Part shown: piece after piece, positions 37,284-46,181 of the stretch
How positions within the stretch are numbered: the first letter of the stretch is position 1
Layout of the letters: each line of letters begins with the position of its first letter
NCBI GenBank assembly: GCA_013327885.1
Contig: JABUMY010000006.1
Coordinates: 248,001-312,000, forward strand
DNA length: 64,000 bases
Reading direction: 5' to 3'
DNA from: Flavisolibacter longurius
GTDB taxonomy: Bacteria; Bacteroidota; Bacteroidia; Chitinophagales; Chitinophagaceae
Notes under the pieces: model-generated
Database searches by the model: none
Seen by the model: only the letters and a program-made list of their open reading frames with translations
Told to the model about the DNA's origin: nothing
Position numbers and translations under genes: made by a program

Positions 37284-40007
37284 ATGGCGATCAATAACCA
37301 ATTAACGATTACGCAGGAAGAAAGTAATGAACTCGTCTTTCTCCGCGACTTGCTACGATTTTCACCTGATGTTATTTGCACCCTGGATGGCGCCGGTCAT
37401 TTCCTTTATGTATCGGCGGCCACAGCCTCGTTGTGGGGCTATACACCCGAAGAACTGGCCGGCCGGCACTTCTCCAATTTTATCGTAGAAGAAGACAGGG
37501 CGGCTACGGAAGCCGTCGCAGCAAGCGTACAAAAAGAAGGAGAGGTGATTGATTTTGAGAACCGTTACCGTTGTAAGAACGGAGCCATTATGCCCATGGT
37601 GTGGCGGGCCCGCTGGGACCTTCAAAAGCAGGTGATTTACGCAGTGGGCCGCAATAATTCGGAACGAAAAAAAATCACCCAGCAACTGGCTGTACAGGAC
37701 CGCAACCTGCGCCGGGCTTACCAGGTAGCCAGTCTGGCCTGGTGGGAATACAGTGCAGCCGGTGAAAAATTTTTGTTTTCCGATGAGATGTTCCTGCTGT
37801 TGGGACTACCGGTTTCTGAAAGCCATGAATTGCCGTTTGAGAATTATTTATCACTTGTTCATCCCGATGACCAATCAAGGATAGCAAGGATTTTTTGTAA
37901 AGAGACCATAGCGCCCTTACCACCGGCACCGGAAAGTGTTTTTTACTACCAGCATCGGCTCTTAAAGCCGTCGGGTGAAATGATCATCGTATCACAAACC
38001 TCCGAAACCATCCGTGATACAGCAGGGGCCATCACTGGTTTTTACGGAACAGCACAGGACATTACGGAAAGCCAGTATTACCACCAACTGGAAAAGCTGG
38101 AAAAACAGGTGCTGGAAATGAATTCGATTTCCGTTCGCAGCCTGCAGGAAATGCTTTCCGTTTATTTGTTAGGCATCGAAGCGTTGCATTACGGTATGTA
38201 TTGCTCCATTATGGAAGCAAGAGGTGAGCAATTGTATAACGTGGCAGCACCCAACCTGCCAAAGGATTACCTGGAGGCCATCGATGGAATTTCCATCAGC
38301 GATAACATTGGTTCCTGCGGAACCGCCGCTTTCCGCAAAGAAAAAGTGATCGTTACGGATATTTTATCCGACAGCCGCTGGGAATCGCACCGGGTATATG
38401 CTGCGCAGCACGACCTTTTGGCTTGCTGGAGCCTCCCCATTCTTGACTCAAACGGAGAGGTGATGGCCACTTTTGGCTGCTATTACAAACAAAACAAAGC
38501 GCCATCTGCAAGGGAAGAAAATACCATCCAACGCACTGGCAGTATCCTAAAGATCATATTTGAAAGTTACCACCGCGAGAAGGCTTTGCAGGAAAGCAAC
38601 CAGCGCTACGAGATGGTGACCCGAGCCACCAATGATGCCATTTGGGACCTGGATATTGAACGGGATGAAACGACATGGGGCGAAGGTTTTTTTACTCTTT
38701 TCGGTCACGATTACAAAACAAAACATGTTGGTTCCGATGCCGTTTTTTCGTTTGTGCACCCCGATGATGTAGAAAGGCTGCAGCGCAGCCTTGCCAATGC
38801 GCTGGCCGAAGAAAAAACAACCTGGTCGGAAGAATTCAGGTTTCGCAAAGCCGACGGAACCTATGTGTATATTGTTGACAAGGCCATCCTTATCCGCAAC
38901 GAATCGGGCAAACCCATTCGCATGGTGGGTGCTGCACAGGACATTACGGCAAGAAAAGAAGCAGAGGAGGAAAGAAGATTATCAGAAGAACACTACCGCC
39001 TTCTTTTTCATAAAAGCCCCATTCCGAAACTGATCTTTGAACCCGGAAAGCTGCAACTGGTTTCGGCAAATGAAGCTGCTGTTGCTACTTATGGTTATGA
39101 AATAGCTGACCTGCCGAACCTGACGATGCTTGACCTGGTGGCCGAAGAAGAGCAGGCGTCACTGGCGGAGAGTTTGACGCTTACCGGCAACGGCAACCAC
39201 GTTACCACGATTTTCAGCCGGCACCGAAAAAAAGATGGGACGCTGTTTTATGTTGAAATGCGCAAGCAGCAATTGGAGTTTAATGGGAAAACACATTTCC
39301 TGGTCAGCGTTATTGACATGACGGAAAAACTTCGCCTGCAGCAAAAGCTGATCGAAGAAAAAGTAACAGCGCAAAAAGATGTGGCGAGGATCATCATCGA
39401 TACACAGGAAAAGGAGCGGAGTGTTATTGGAAAAGAGCTGCACGATAATGTAAACCAGTTGCTGACCACGGCCAAGCTTTACGTGGAGAACATAAAGCAT
39501 CTCCCCACTCAGGTAGAAACTTTTGCCGACAAAAGCATAGCGCTACTCTTACGGGCAATTAACGAAATCCGCTTTTTATCAAGGCAACTGGTTACGCCTG
39601 TCATCCATGATATTGGTTTTGAAGCAACGCTTGCCGAATTAAAGGACCACTACCTTTCACTGGGACTTTTTGATATGCAGTTAAAAACGTCGCTGCACGA
39701 GACAGAACTAAGCGAGGAATTAAAACTAACGCTCTACCGGATTGTGCAGGAGCAGTTGAACAATATTGTAAAGTATGCAAAGGCATCGCATGTGACGGTG
39801 AGTTTGCTGCAGGAAAACAATATCCTCTACTTAAACATTTCGGATAATGGGGTGGGGTTTGACCCCGGGAAAACGGCAAAGGGATTGGGGTTGCGTAATA
39901 TTCGTAACCGGGCAGAGGCTTACAAGGGAAATGTTACCATAGAGTCATCGCCGGGAGCCGGATGCCTGTTGCAGGCGGAGTTTCCGTTGGGGGAGGATTT
40001 GCTTTAA
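37284..40007 (+). CDS. Soluble PAS/GAF sensor histidine kinase
   Basis: A 907-residue protein without membrane helices. Order of domains: PAS (about 25-135), PAS with PAC (about 140-265), GAF (about 270-430, with GSCGTAAF), PAS (about 438-560), PAS (about 572-690), then a HisKA_3-type kinase. The phosphoacceptor His720 is in SVIGKELHDNVNQLL, followed by YRIVQEQLNNIVKYAKA (N box) and ISDNGVGFDP..GLGLRNI (G boxes). It senses an unknown cytoplasmic signal. No response regulator is nearby. A paralogue with a similar C-terminal half lies at 47172-49406. Confidence 0.92.
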   Translation: MAINNQLTITQEESNELVFLRDLLRFSPDVICTLDGAGHFLYVSAATASLWGYTPEELAGRHFSNFIVEEDRAATEAVAASVQKEGEVIDFENRYRCKNGAIMPMVWRARWDLQKQVIYAVGRNNSERKKITQQLAVQDRNLRRAYQVASLAWWEYSAAGEKFLFSDEMFLLLGLPVSESHELPFENYLSLVHPDDQSRIARIFCKETIAPLPPAPESVFYYQHRLLKPSGEMIIVSQTSETIRDTAGAITGFYGTAQDITESQYYHQLEKLEKQVLEMNSISVRSLQEMLSVYLLGIEALHYGMYCSIMEARGEQLYNVAAPNLPKDYLEAIDGISISDNIGSCGTAAFRKEKVIVTDILSDSRWESHRVYAAQHDLLACWSLPILDSNGEVMATFGCYYKQNKAPSAREENTIQRTGSILKIIFESYHREKALQESNQRYEMVTRATNDAIWDLDIERDETTWGEGFFTLFGHDYKTKHVGSDAVFSFVHPDDVERLQRSLANALAEEKTTWSEEFRFRKADGTYVYIVDKAILIRNESGKPIRMVGAAQDITARKEAEEERRLSEEHYRLLFHKSPIPKLIFEPGKLQLVSANEAAVATYGYEIADLPNLTMLDLVAEEEQASLAESLTLTGNGNHVTTIFSRHRKKDGTLFYVEMRKQQLEFNGKTHFLVSVIDMTEKLRLQQKLIEEKVTAQKDVARIIIDTQEKERSVIGKELHDNVNQLLTTAKLYVENIKHLPTQVETFADKSIALLLRAINEIRFLSRQLVTPVIHDIGFEATLAELKDHYLSLGLFDMQLKTSLHETELSEELKLTLYRIVQEQLNNIVKYAKASHVTVSLLQENNILYLNISDNGVGFDPGKTAKGLGLRNIRNRAEAYKGNVTIESSPGAGCLLQAEFPLGEDLL

Positions 40008-40173
40008 AATAAAGTGCATTTGTATTTTCAGAAACTTTGTTGTTTAGGTAGGAGGAATTGGTTTGGACAAATGGTTCCTGATTTCTGGCTTGCTTTCTTG
40101 TAACGTTTGAATCAAGTATTGTGTGATAATTTAGCAGCTTTCTTATGCAGTCATTTTTACGTTAGATTGTTTT

Positions 40174-40244
40174 CCACCTTTTCTCTCCCGAAAAGGTGGA
40201 GCCAAAAGTTCAAGGAAAAAGCAAAACGCTCCGCTGCTTTTTCC
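40174..40244. repeat. Paired stem-loops, possible REP-like element
   Basis: Two adjacent hairpins: 10-base stem with a 6-base loop at 40174-40199, and GGAAAAAGC (40214-40222) pairing with GCTTTTTCC (40236-40244). The double-hairpin layout resembles dispersed intergenic elements, but no second copy is visible in this window. Confidence 0.5.
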
Positions 40245-40606
40245 AAGCCAACGCACAATTGCTGCTCTTCATGGGATTCAACGTTTATTTTGTAAACTGT
40301 CTTTCTTTTTCTCCACATACTTCACTTCACGTTGGTTGATACAAATGCATACATCGGCCTTTTTGCAAGAAACTGCAGGCGCTGTATTGCGCTATCCTTT
40401 TTTTACAGCAAATAGAAACGTTAGAGCATGCGCAATAAGGCGCTGAACCAGCGGCATAGGGAAATAATTTGTAGCGCTTTTTTCTTATTTAAGAACTGAT
40501 AATTGTGCGTTGACTTTTGAACATTTTTTTGCTGTTAAATAATGACTCTAACTGAAAAGAGTTGCATTTCATTCTTCCCCTCATCCAACCGGTACTACTA
40601 AAACAA

Positions 40607-40630
40607 CCCGCCGCTCCTTTGAGGGGCGGG
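40607..40630 (-). terminator. GC-rich hairpin downstream of the Asp-box lipoprotein gene
   Basis: CCCGCC / GGCGGG stem with a one-base mismatch and an inner CTC/GAG stem closing a CTTT loop. On the minus strand it is followed by TTGTTTT, about 90 bases after the stop codon of the 40719 gene, so it may terminate that operon. Confidence 0.55.
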
Positions 40631-40718
40631 ATGACGTTTGTTATTGCTGTAAAGAATTGGGGTGGGTTTACAAAGCATGAATTCATTCCCGGCGATTGCC
40701 ACAGACAAGCATGGTTAT

Positions 40719-41945
40719 TTAGATCGAAGTACGTTTGTAAACAACAAATGATTTTCCTTTTTGCTGCCGGCAGAAGGAAAGAAAGGTTTGCCTGTCTCTT
40801 GTTTCAGTTACCACGGGATAGCTCACCCGCAGGCTGTCTTCGGACAGGTAGGTGTTTACCAGCGGTCGTCCTTCTTTGGAACGTTTTTGTACGCCGATGC
40901 GTGATTGAAGGGCTCCTTTCACGGGCGCCGTCTCATCCCAAACGATCACCAGTTCACCTGATTGCAGCGCTGTTATTTGTGGGTGTGATCCCCGCACATT
41001 AATGCTTTCGCGATCGCTAAAGCTTTCGCCCTTGTTGGCAGAACGGGTGTAGTAGCTGCCTTTGGGTTCTTGCCCGGTGTACCAGGCAAAATGCAGGCCT
41101 TCGCTGTTTTCGGCCATGGCAGGACCCGTATGCGGACAGGCATTCAGCACCCAATTGTCGGCACTGATGCGTTTTGGTTCTGTGAAGGTAATGCCACCGT
41201 CGTTGGATATTGTATGCACCATATCGCGAATGCCATCGTTCAAAATGCCCCGGTACAGCACATGAATGCCGCCGGAATTGTCAACAAAAAGGTCGGTGCG
41301 GCAGCACTGGCAGCAGCCTTGCTGAATATTGCGTTCGTTCACAAAACCGTCCTTGCCGTTTGTGCGGGCAAAATAAAGGGCAGAGCCTTCCTTTTTTTCC
41401 GTTTTCCGGTTGTCAAGCCAGGTAATGGCCACTTCGCCATCCGGCAGCAGCGCCATGTCAAAATAACGCTGGTCAAAGCCGGTCGTGTCGTTTACCAGGG
41501 GCCTGGCCTTGTTCCATGTTTTTCCCTTGTCAAACGATTGCGAATAAAACACCATCCCGGAATATTTATTCATAGGATTGGGATTGGCAGCTCCCCAAAC
41601 AGCAATGATCTCTCCTGACGGCTTAAACACAACCTTGGGAATGTTTTCCGAATGTGGGTGCACGTTAGTGCTGGATGGAATTACATTGGCGGGGCCAAAT
41701 GTTTGTCCTTCATCGATTGAAACGGCGTAACAAAAGACGGCGGTGCTGTCACTTGTATTTCGTACCCAGCTTAATACAAGATTGCCTTCCGTGTCTTTTG
41801 CCAGGTAAGGACAGGTGCCGGGAAGTGAATCTATCACAGGGTACACATCCGCACCGGCACTATTTTCGCGACTGCTGACGCCACAGGAAAGGAAAACGAG
41901 GGCACAAGCGTATAACAGGATTTGCGTGATATTATTTGTTTTCAT
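40719..41945 (-). CDS. Asp-box (BNR) lipoprotein, exo-sialidase-like fold, with CCxCC motif
   Basis: A 408-residue lipoprotein with signal peptide and lipobox FLSC (Cys21). Asp-box repeats are visible: SIDEGQTFG, SFDKGKTWN, SNDGGITFT and a weaker SANKGESFS, so the protein is a beta-propeller of the sialidase-like type. At about residues 208-212 it has CCQCCRT, a cysteine cluster typical of a subset of these proteins with unknown role. The frame runs upstream, but ATG 41945 overlaps the TonB receptor's stop by one base (TAATG), indicating coupling. Sialidase activity is not assured; the cysteines and neighbours suggest a thiophilic metal function. Confidence 0.72.
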   Translation of the reverse strand: MKTNNITQILLYACALVFLSCGVSSRENSAGADVYPVIDSLPGTCPYLAKDTEGNLVLSWVRNTSDSTAVFCYAVSIDEGQTFGPANVIPSSTNVHPHSENIPKVVFKPSGEIIAVWGAANPNPMNKYSGMVFYSQSFDKGKTWNKARPLVNDTTGFDQRYFDMALLPDGEVAITWLDNRKTEKKEGSALYFARTNGKDGFVNERNIQQGCCQCCRTDLFVDNSGGIHVLYRGILNDGIRDMVHTISNDGGITFTEPKRISADNWVLNACPHTGPAMAENSEGLHFAWYTGQEPKGSYYTRSANKGESFSDRESINVRGSHPQITALQSGELVIVWDETAPVKGALQSRIGVQKRSKEGRPLVNTYLSEDSLRVSYPVVTETRDRQTFLSFCRQQKGKSFVVYKRTSI

Positions 41946-44281
41946 TAATCTTTTTTTAGAAAGTTGGCGAGGTCGATGGAAAGTCCGGCAACAATGCTTC
42001 TCGGTTCCGCTAACTGGTAGCTTTGGCCAAACGCACTTTTGGTAGTGATATAGGAAAAATAACGGTCGGTGGCATTCATCAGGTTGGCCCAAACTTCCCA
42101 GCCGCTACCGTTGTACCCGGCACGGATGTTCAACACCGTATAGCCCTCGTACATTGCGCTGTTCTGCGGGTCGGTAAAATAGTTGCCTACGTGCTGGCAC
42201 TCTACCCCAATCCGCAAACCCTTTACAAATGCGGGCTTGTACCAGGCTTCGGCATTGTAAAGCCAGTTGGGTGCGTTGTTCATCTGCTTGCCGTTAAACG
42301 AAATGCCCTTCTCTACAAAATCAACAAACAGGTGCTTGCTGTAAGCACCGCTAAGTCGAAGGGACAGGTCGCTAACAGGCGTTGCCTGGAAACCAAGTTC
42401 AATTCCTTTATGATCCGTTCTGCCTGCATTCTGGTTGGCAAAAGACCCGTCGTCAAGCTTTACAGAAATGATCTCATTGGTACCCTTCAGGTGGTAAAGA
42501 CTGGCGTCGACTGAAACTTTTCCTTCCAGGAATTTTGTCCAGCCACCGACTTCGTAATTGTAAAAAACAGAAGGGGCGAGAAAAGGAACTTTTACGCCGG
42601 TGTACATTTCGGTTACCTGTGGCGGCACAAACCCCTCGCTGTAATTGGCGTACAAACCGGTTCGGGATGAAAAATTATACGTAGCGCCAATCTTGGGACT
42701 AACCCTTGTAAAGCGGTTGGCAGTATCGGGAGATCCGCTAAAAGCAGAAGGTGTCAGCTTATTGTTGAACCGGTACTGGAAAAGGTCATATCGCAGCGAA
42801 GCCACAACCCGCAACTTTTGGACTGGACTTATTTCCAGGTTGGCAAAGGCCGCGTAGTTGTTGATGCGGGTAGTATAATTTGTCAGGCTGCTGTCGGTGG
42901 ACGTATACCCGATATATTTCCGGCGAACAGTATCTTTTTGAATGCGGATATAAGAAGCCTCGTAGCCGGAAGGACTTAGGTCTACGCTGGCACCACCAAG
43001 TAGAACGGCTTTTTTCCAGGCAAAGCTTTGCCTGTGCTGGGCAAGCAGGGCATAGCTGGAAAAGCGGCTGGCATTGACTTCGCCGTGTGCCAGTTCTTTG
43101 TTACCAACCCATCTGCCATTCACTCGTCTGTAATCGTCTTTGATACGATAGGCAGGGTTTTGTCCAATGGTGTTGGCCCGGTGCACAAATGAAAGCGTTG
43201 ACTTACCCGCCTCGCTCCAGTTATGTCGCAGGGTGCTGCGATAGCGAAACGCATCCACTTTTCGATACGTGAAGGTTTGCGGACTGACAAAGGTCTTGGT
43301 GGCAAACATCAGGCTATCCACGCCACTGGGCATATCGCTGTAATAGTTTAGCCAGGTAGCACTGTTTGAAAGCGTTGTGCGGTTCGAAAAGCGGTAATCG
43401 ATTCTTGCCGTAACAATGCCTTTGTGAAAATCGGAGAATTCCTGGAAACCGTCTCTCTTATCGGCATAATAACCGCTGAGAACAAATCCCCAATTGCCGC
43501 TGCTGAAACTGGAATGCAGGTCACCACGTTTGTAGCCAAGATTGCTGCCTTGTGCCGACAGTTTTAAAACCGGCGTGGCCGTTGGCGCCAACGTAATAAA
43601 GTTTACGACGCCACCAATCGCTTCGCTGCCGTAAAGCGAAGAAGAAGGGCCCTTGATCACTTCAATGGATTTAGTGGCAGCCATGTTCATTTCAAGCAAG
43701 GCATTGTGGTTAAACACACCGGTGGTGCGAACCGGGATGCCATCTTCGAGGTAAAGAAAAAGGCTTTTGGTGGTCATGGGCTGGCGGATGCTCATCTGGT
43801 GCTGTTCGTTGCCAAGACTGACCATGTTTACACCGCTGACCTTGTTTATGACCTGGTCGGCGGTTACCGGTTTCGTATCCTGGATGGTCTTTGCCGTAAG
43901 CGCCGCAATGGCAATGGGTGCTTCGGAGCGGCGAATACCTTCGCCACGGTTTGCCGACACAACGATTTCCTGCATCAGCTGTTGTTTTTGTGTTAAGACA
44001 ACAATGGATACAGGGTTATCGGCAGAAACAATTTGCGAGGCATAACCCGCATGCGAAACAACGTGTTCTTTGCAGTTTTTGCACGACAGTTGAAAGCTAC
44101 CCGCCGCATCGGTGGTGCAGCCGCAGGAGCAGCTTTCATCCTGGCAGCGAACCGTGGCACCTTCGATGGGTTCTTTCGTGGTTTGGTCAATGACTTTTGT
44201 GCGGATACTTACCTGGCCCATTGCCGCCAGGTTAAAAAATAAAAATAAGGTAAAGGCTGCCAGCCTGGAATAGGTGGTCAT
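41945..44281 (-). CDS. TonB-dependent outer-membrane receptor with a cysteine-rich N-terminal domain
   Basis: A 778-residue receptor: signal peptide (1-22), CarboxypepD_reg-like domain (about 24-95), plug (EIVVSANRGEGIRRSEAPIAIAAL, about 105-235, with VIKGPSSSLYGSEAIGGVVNF) and a 22-stranded barrel ending in a strand before KKD. The N-terminal domain contains Cys46, 51, 53, 55, 67 and 70 plus His73 and His77, in place of the usual cysteine-free sequence. It is 100 bases after the CGGKC protein gene and coupled to the Asp-box lipoprotein. It probably imports a metal or metallophore; which one is not seen. Confidence 0.85.
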   Translation of the reverse strand: MTTYSRLAAFTLFLFFNLAAMGQVSIRTKVIDQTTKEPIEGATVRCQDESCSCGCTTDAAGSFQLSCKNCKEHVVSHAGYASQIVSADNPVSIVVLTQKQQLMQEIVVSANRGEGIRRSEAPIAIAALTAKTIQDTKPVTADQVINKVSGVNMVSLGNEQHQMSIRQPMTTKSLFLYLEDGIPVRTTGVFNHNALLEMNMAATKSIEVIKGPSSSLYGSEAIGGVVNFITLAPTATPVLKLSAQGSNLGYKRGDLHSSFSSGNWGFVLSGYYADKRDGFQEFSDFHKGIVTARIDYRFSNRTTLSNSATWLNYYSDMPSGVDSLMFATKTFVSPQTFTYRKVDAFRYRSTLRHNWSEAGKSTLSFVHRANTIGQNPAYRIKDDYRRVNGRWVGNKELAHGEVNASRFSSYALLAQHRQSFAWKKAVLLGGASVDLSPSGYEASYIRIQKDTVRRKYIGYTSTDSSLTNYTTRINNYAAFANLEISPVQKLRVVASLRYDLFQYRFNNKLTPSAFSGSPDTANRFTRVSPKIGATYNFSSRTGLYANYSEGFVPPQVTEMYTGVKVPFLAPSVFYNYEVGGWTKFLEGKVSVDASLYHLKGTNEIISVKLDDGSFANQNAGRTDHKGIELGFQATPVSDLSLRLSGAYSKHLFVDFVEKGISFNGKQMNNAPNWLYNAEAWYKPAFVKGLRIGVECQHVGNYFTDPQNSAMYEGYTVLNIRAGYNGSGWEVWANLMNATDRYFSYITTKSAFGQSYQLAEPRSIVAGLSIDLANFLKKD

Positions 44282-44327
44282 TTCGTTTGGTTTAAACGTT
44301 CAGCAATACAAAGATTCACACCCCATC

Positions 44328-44347
44328 ATTCTATACATACGTAGAAT
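44328..44347 (-). promoter_or_regulatory. Candidate inverted repeat upstream of the TonB receptor
   Basis: ATTCTA and TAGAAT arms flank an 8-base centre containing TACATACG. It lies about 47 bases before the receptor ATG, just upstream of a weak -7-like AATCTTTG. A regulator binding site is possible but unproven. Confidence 0.35.
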
Positions 44348-44380
44348 TGGATGAATCGTTAATTCAGATGCAGGATTTGT

Positions 44381-44755
44381 TTAAACGAACGTTGGCGGGT
44401 GGAAAACAGGGTAGGACCGGTCAACAGGATAAACCGGTGGAAGTGAAGGGTAATCGTCGGAATTTGCTTCGATTGTTAGTGAGGGAAGTACAGCAAATTG
44501 TTCAACCGAATAAAGAACCTGCTGGTTGTTTTCCAGCTTGTGTTGGGGATGCTGCCGGTTGTTGGATTCTTCTTCCTGCAACTTTTTCATCAACTGGCAT
44601 TTGCCACCGCATTTGAGCTGGGGACGGGTTTTGTTCTCGCAGTTTTTTGCGTACCATCCCGGGGAAATTTCAAAGGCAAGAACAGACCCCGCTTGTTGAA
44701 ACGTTTGCGCCGTAAAGGCCACCAGTAACACCCAAAAGAAGACGAACCTGCCCAT
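44381..44755 (-). CDS. Small secreted CxGKC protein, putative metal-binding
   Basis: A 124-residue protein with a signal peptide or N-terminal anchor (residues 1-27). A mature cysteine motif reads NCENKTRP ... KCGGKCQLMKKL, with Cys39, Cys49 and Cys53, then a long polar, Gln- and Asn-rich region and a proline-rich C-terminus (VYPVDRSYPVFHPPTFV). Short proteins with the pattern C..K..P...CxGxCxL are, from memory, widespread in Bacteroidota next to TonB receptors. ATG 44755 is used; the upstream frame continues to 44791 but begins before the signal sequence. The role is unknown; copper is a guess. Confidence 0.7.
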   Translation of the reverse strand: MGRFVFFWVLLVAFTAQTFQQAGSVLAFEISPGWYAKNCENKTRPQLKCGGKCQLMKKLQEEESNNRQHPQHKLENNQQVLYSVEQFAVLPSLTIEANSDDYPSLPPVYPVDRSYPVFHPPTFV

Positions 44756-44765
44756 GAAGTGAAGG

Positions 44766-44773
44766 CAAAGGTA
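44766..44773 (-). promoter_or_regulatory. Candidate -7 element before the CxGKC gene
   Basis: On the minus strand this reads TACCTTTG, an exact TAnnTTTG match. It ends only 10 bases from ATG 44755, so the leader would be very short. Confidence 0.35.
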
Positions 44774-44841
44774 ATCCTGTGCAAAGCGCAAAAACTGACA
44801 CTCCTCATACCATGTGGTGATATTGCTGACGTGGAAAAGAA

Positions 44842-44882
44842 AAAAGCGTAGCTGCCGGCAGGTCCGCGGCAGCTACGCTTTT
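44842..44882 (-). terminator. Terminator of the GreA-like gene
   Basis: A perfect 16-base stem (44842-44857 with 44867-44882) and a 9-base loop. On the minus strand it is followed by a T-rich run, directly after the stop of the 44885 gene. It could act in both directions. Confidence 0.93.
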
Positions 44883-44884
44883 CA

Positions 44885-45277
44885 TTAGCCGATGGGTTGC
44901 GAAATGGCCATGATGGTAAAATAACGTTTACCCTTTGGCGTTTGCCAAAAGATATCCTCGCCACGTCGATGGCCAAACAGGGCACTGCCAATCGGGGAGA
45001 AGATAGATACCTTGCATTTGCGGTGATCGGCTTCATCGGGCAACACGATGGTGTAGGTATAATTGAGGCGGGACTGCTTGTCCCGGATAATTACTTTCGA
45101 ATTCAACCGCACCACTTCCCAGGGGAATTCGCTTTCTTCCAGCACTTCGGCGTTGGCAATGTTTCCAAGGAGCGAAGAGTTATCGGCTCCTTTTGTTACC
45201 GCGTTGTTACCCAAATTGCTGCGGAGAAATTGGTAGTCCTTGTTTACCAGTACTAGTTTAGGGGCATCCATTTGCAT
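44885..45277 (-). CDS. Short GreA/GreB C-terminal-domain protein (Rnk-like)
   Basis: A 130-residue protein. The C-terminal 80 residues match the GreA/GreB FKBP-like domain (LNSKVIIRDKQS, YTIVLPDEAD, ISIFSPIGSALFGHRRGEDIFWQTPKGKR). The N-terminal part is too short for the full antiparallel coiled coil of GreA with its catalytic acidic tip, so it is more like Rnk, which binds RNA polymerase but does not restore cleavage. Activity is inferred. It is closed by a strong terminator at 44842-44882. Confidence 0.85.
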   Translation of the reverse strand: MQMDAPKLVLVNKDYQFLRSNLGNNAVTKGADNSSLLGNIANAEVLEESEFPWEVVRLNSKVIIRDKQSRLNYTYTIVLPDEADHRKCKVSIFSPIGSALFGHRRGEDIFWQTPKGKRYFTIMAISQPIG

Positions 45278-45433
45278 GATCTGTCTATTTAACGGTTTAT
45301 TATTTTTTATTGTCTTTATTCATTTTGAACCAACCTTCCCTGCGCCTTGCAGGGATTAGCTGTGAAAGATCCTGATGATGAGTAGTGGTGTCATAAACTG
45401 CGGTTGTTGTGCGTTTAAAAAATGATTAGTGCT

Positions 45434-45952
45434 TTATGCAATTTTCCGTTCGGGCACCAGCAATTTTCCCAGCATCACCTCCCAGTGCCTTGCCTTGTTG
45501 GCAAGCCGGGTCAGTTGCTTTGGACAGTTGAGCGCATCGCTGTAAAAAATGATTTCTTCTGAGGCCTCATCGTCCAGTTGCAGGTGCAGGGATAACTTGC
45601 GCAGGCGCTGGTCCTTTTTCCGCTCCTTGACAGCAGATGGATAAGCCGTGTAGTGCTTTTGCAGCACACAGGTTTGCACCTCATCGAGGTCAATGAGTTT
45701 TGCATTTGCCTTGGCTCCGTTCTTTTTTTTCAGCAATAGCAGTTTACGTTGCTGGCCGTCCAAACCAAGAATAGCGTTATCCAAAATTTCCTTGCTTGAG
45801 AGCGAAAGTTTACAACTTGAACTGATCCGGTCAAATTCCTGCAGGAATCGATAAATCTCTTTTTGCTTGCGGTTGTGCCTTATGCTTATGACACCTAACA
45901 CGATCAGGGAGATCGTTGCCATTGCCATAAATACAACCATTGTGAATGTCAT
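45434..45952 (-). CDS. Membrane-anchored hypothetical protein
   Basis: A 172-residue protein with one N-terminal membrane helix (MTFTMVVFMAMATISLIVLGVIS) followed by a cytoplasmic, lysine-rich domain (about residues 24-172) with many short helices. The frame continues upstream to a TTG at 45985, but ATG 45952 is preferred. I do not recognise a family. It lies between the GreA-like and HPF genes with gaps of 150-230 bases. Confidence 0.65.
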   Translation of the reverse strand: MTFTMVVFMAMATISLIVLGVISIRHNRKQKEIYRFLQEFDRISSSCKLSLSSKEILDNAILGLDGQQRKLLLLKKKNGAKANAKLIDLDEVQTCVLQKHYTAYPSAVKERKKDQRLRKLSLHLQLDDEASEEIIFYSDALNCPKQLTRLANKARHWEVMLGKLLVPERKIA

Positions 45953-46181
45953 AAGTAAATAGTTTAGCTTTTTGCACGAGGGCAATCGTTAATAAATACG
46001 TTTTTTGTTTTGCAGTAAAAACGGTGCTGATGCGACATGATTCTTCTGCATTTACACACTTCAAACACTCTCCGCTGATCAAACAGCAAACACCGCTATA
46101 CGGCTATCGCTGCACGACAGTGTTCTGCACCTGTTTTTACAATTGCTTAAAATTTAAAATGACCGAATATTGTTCCGGTGA

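Larger units (their letters stand above)
40008..40718. other. 711-base intergenic region with three hairpins
   Basis: No supported gene. It holds stem-loops at 40174-40199 (CCACCTTTTC / GAAAAGGTGG), 40214-40244 (GGAAAAAGC / GCTTTTTCC) and 40607-40630 (CCCGCC / GGCGGG with an inner 3-base stem). The short plus-strand ORF from 40562 spans the last hairpin and is probably not a real gene. Confidence 0.6.

Noticed and set aside
40562-41002. 146-residue plus-strand ORF
   Set aside because: Begins in a hairpin-rich gap and then runs antisense into the Asp-box lipoprotein gene; it may be a repeat remnant but is not supported as a gene.
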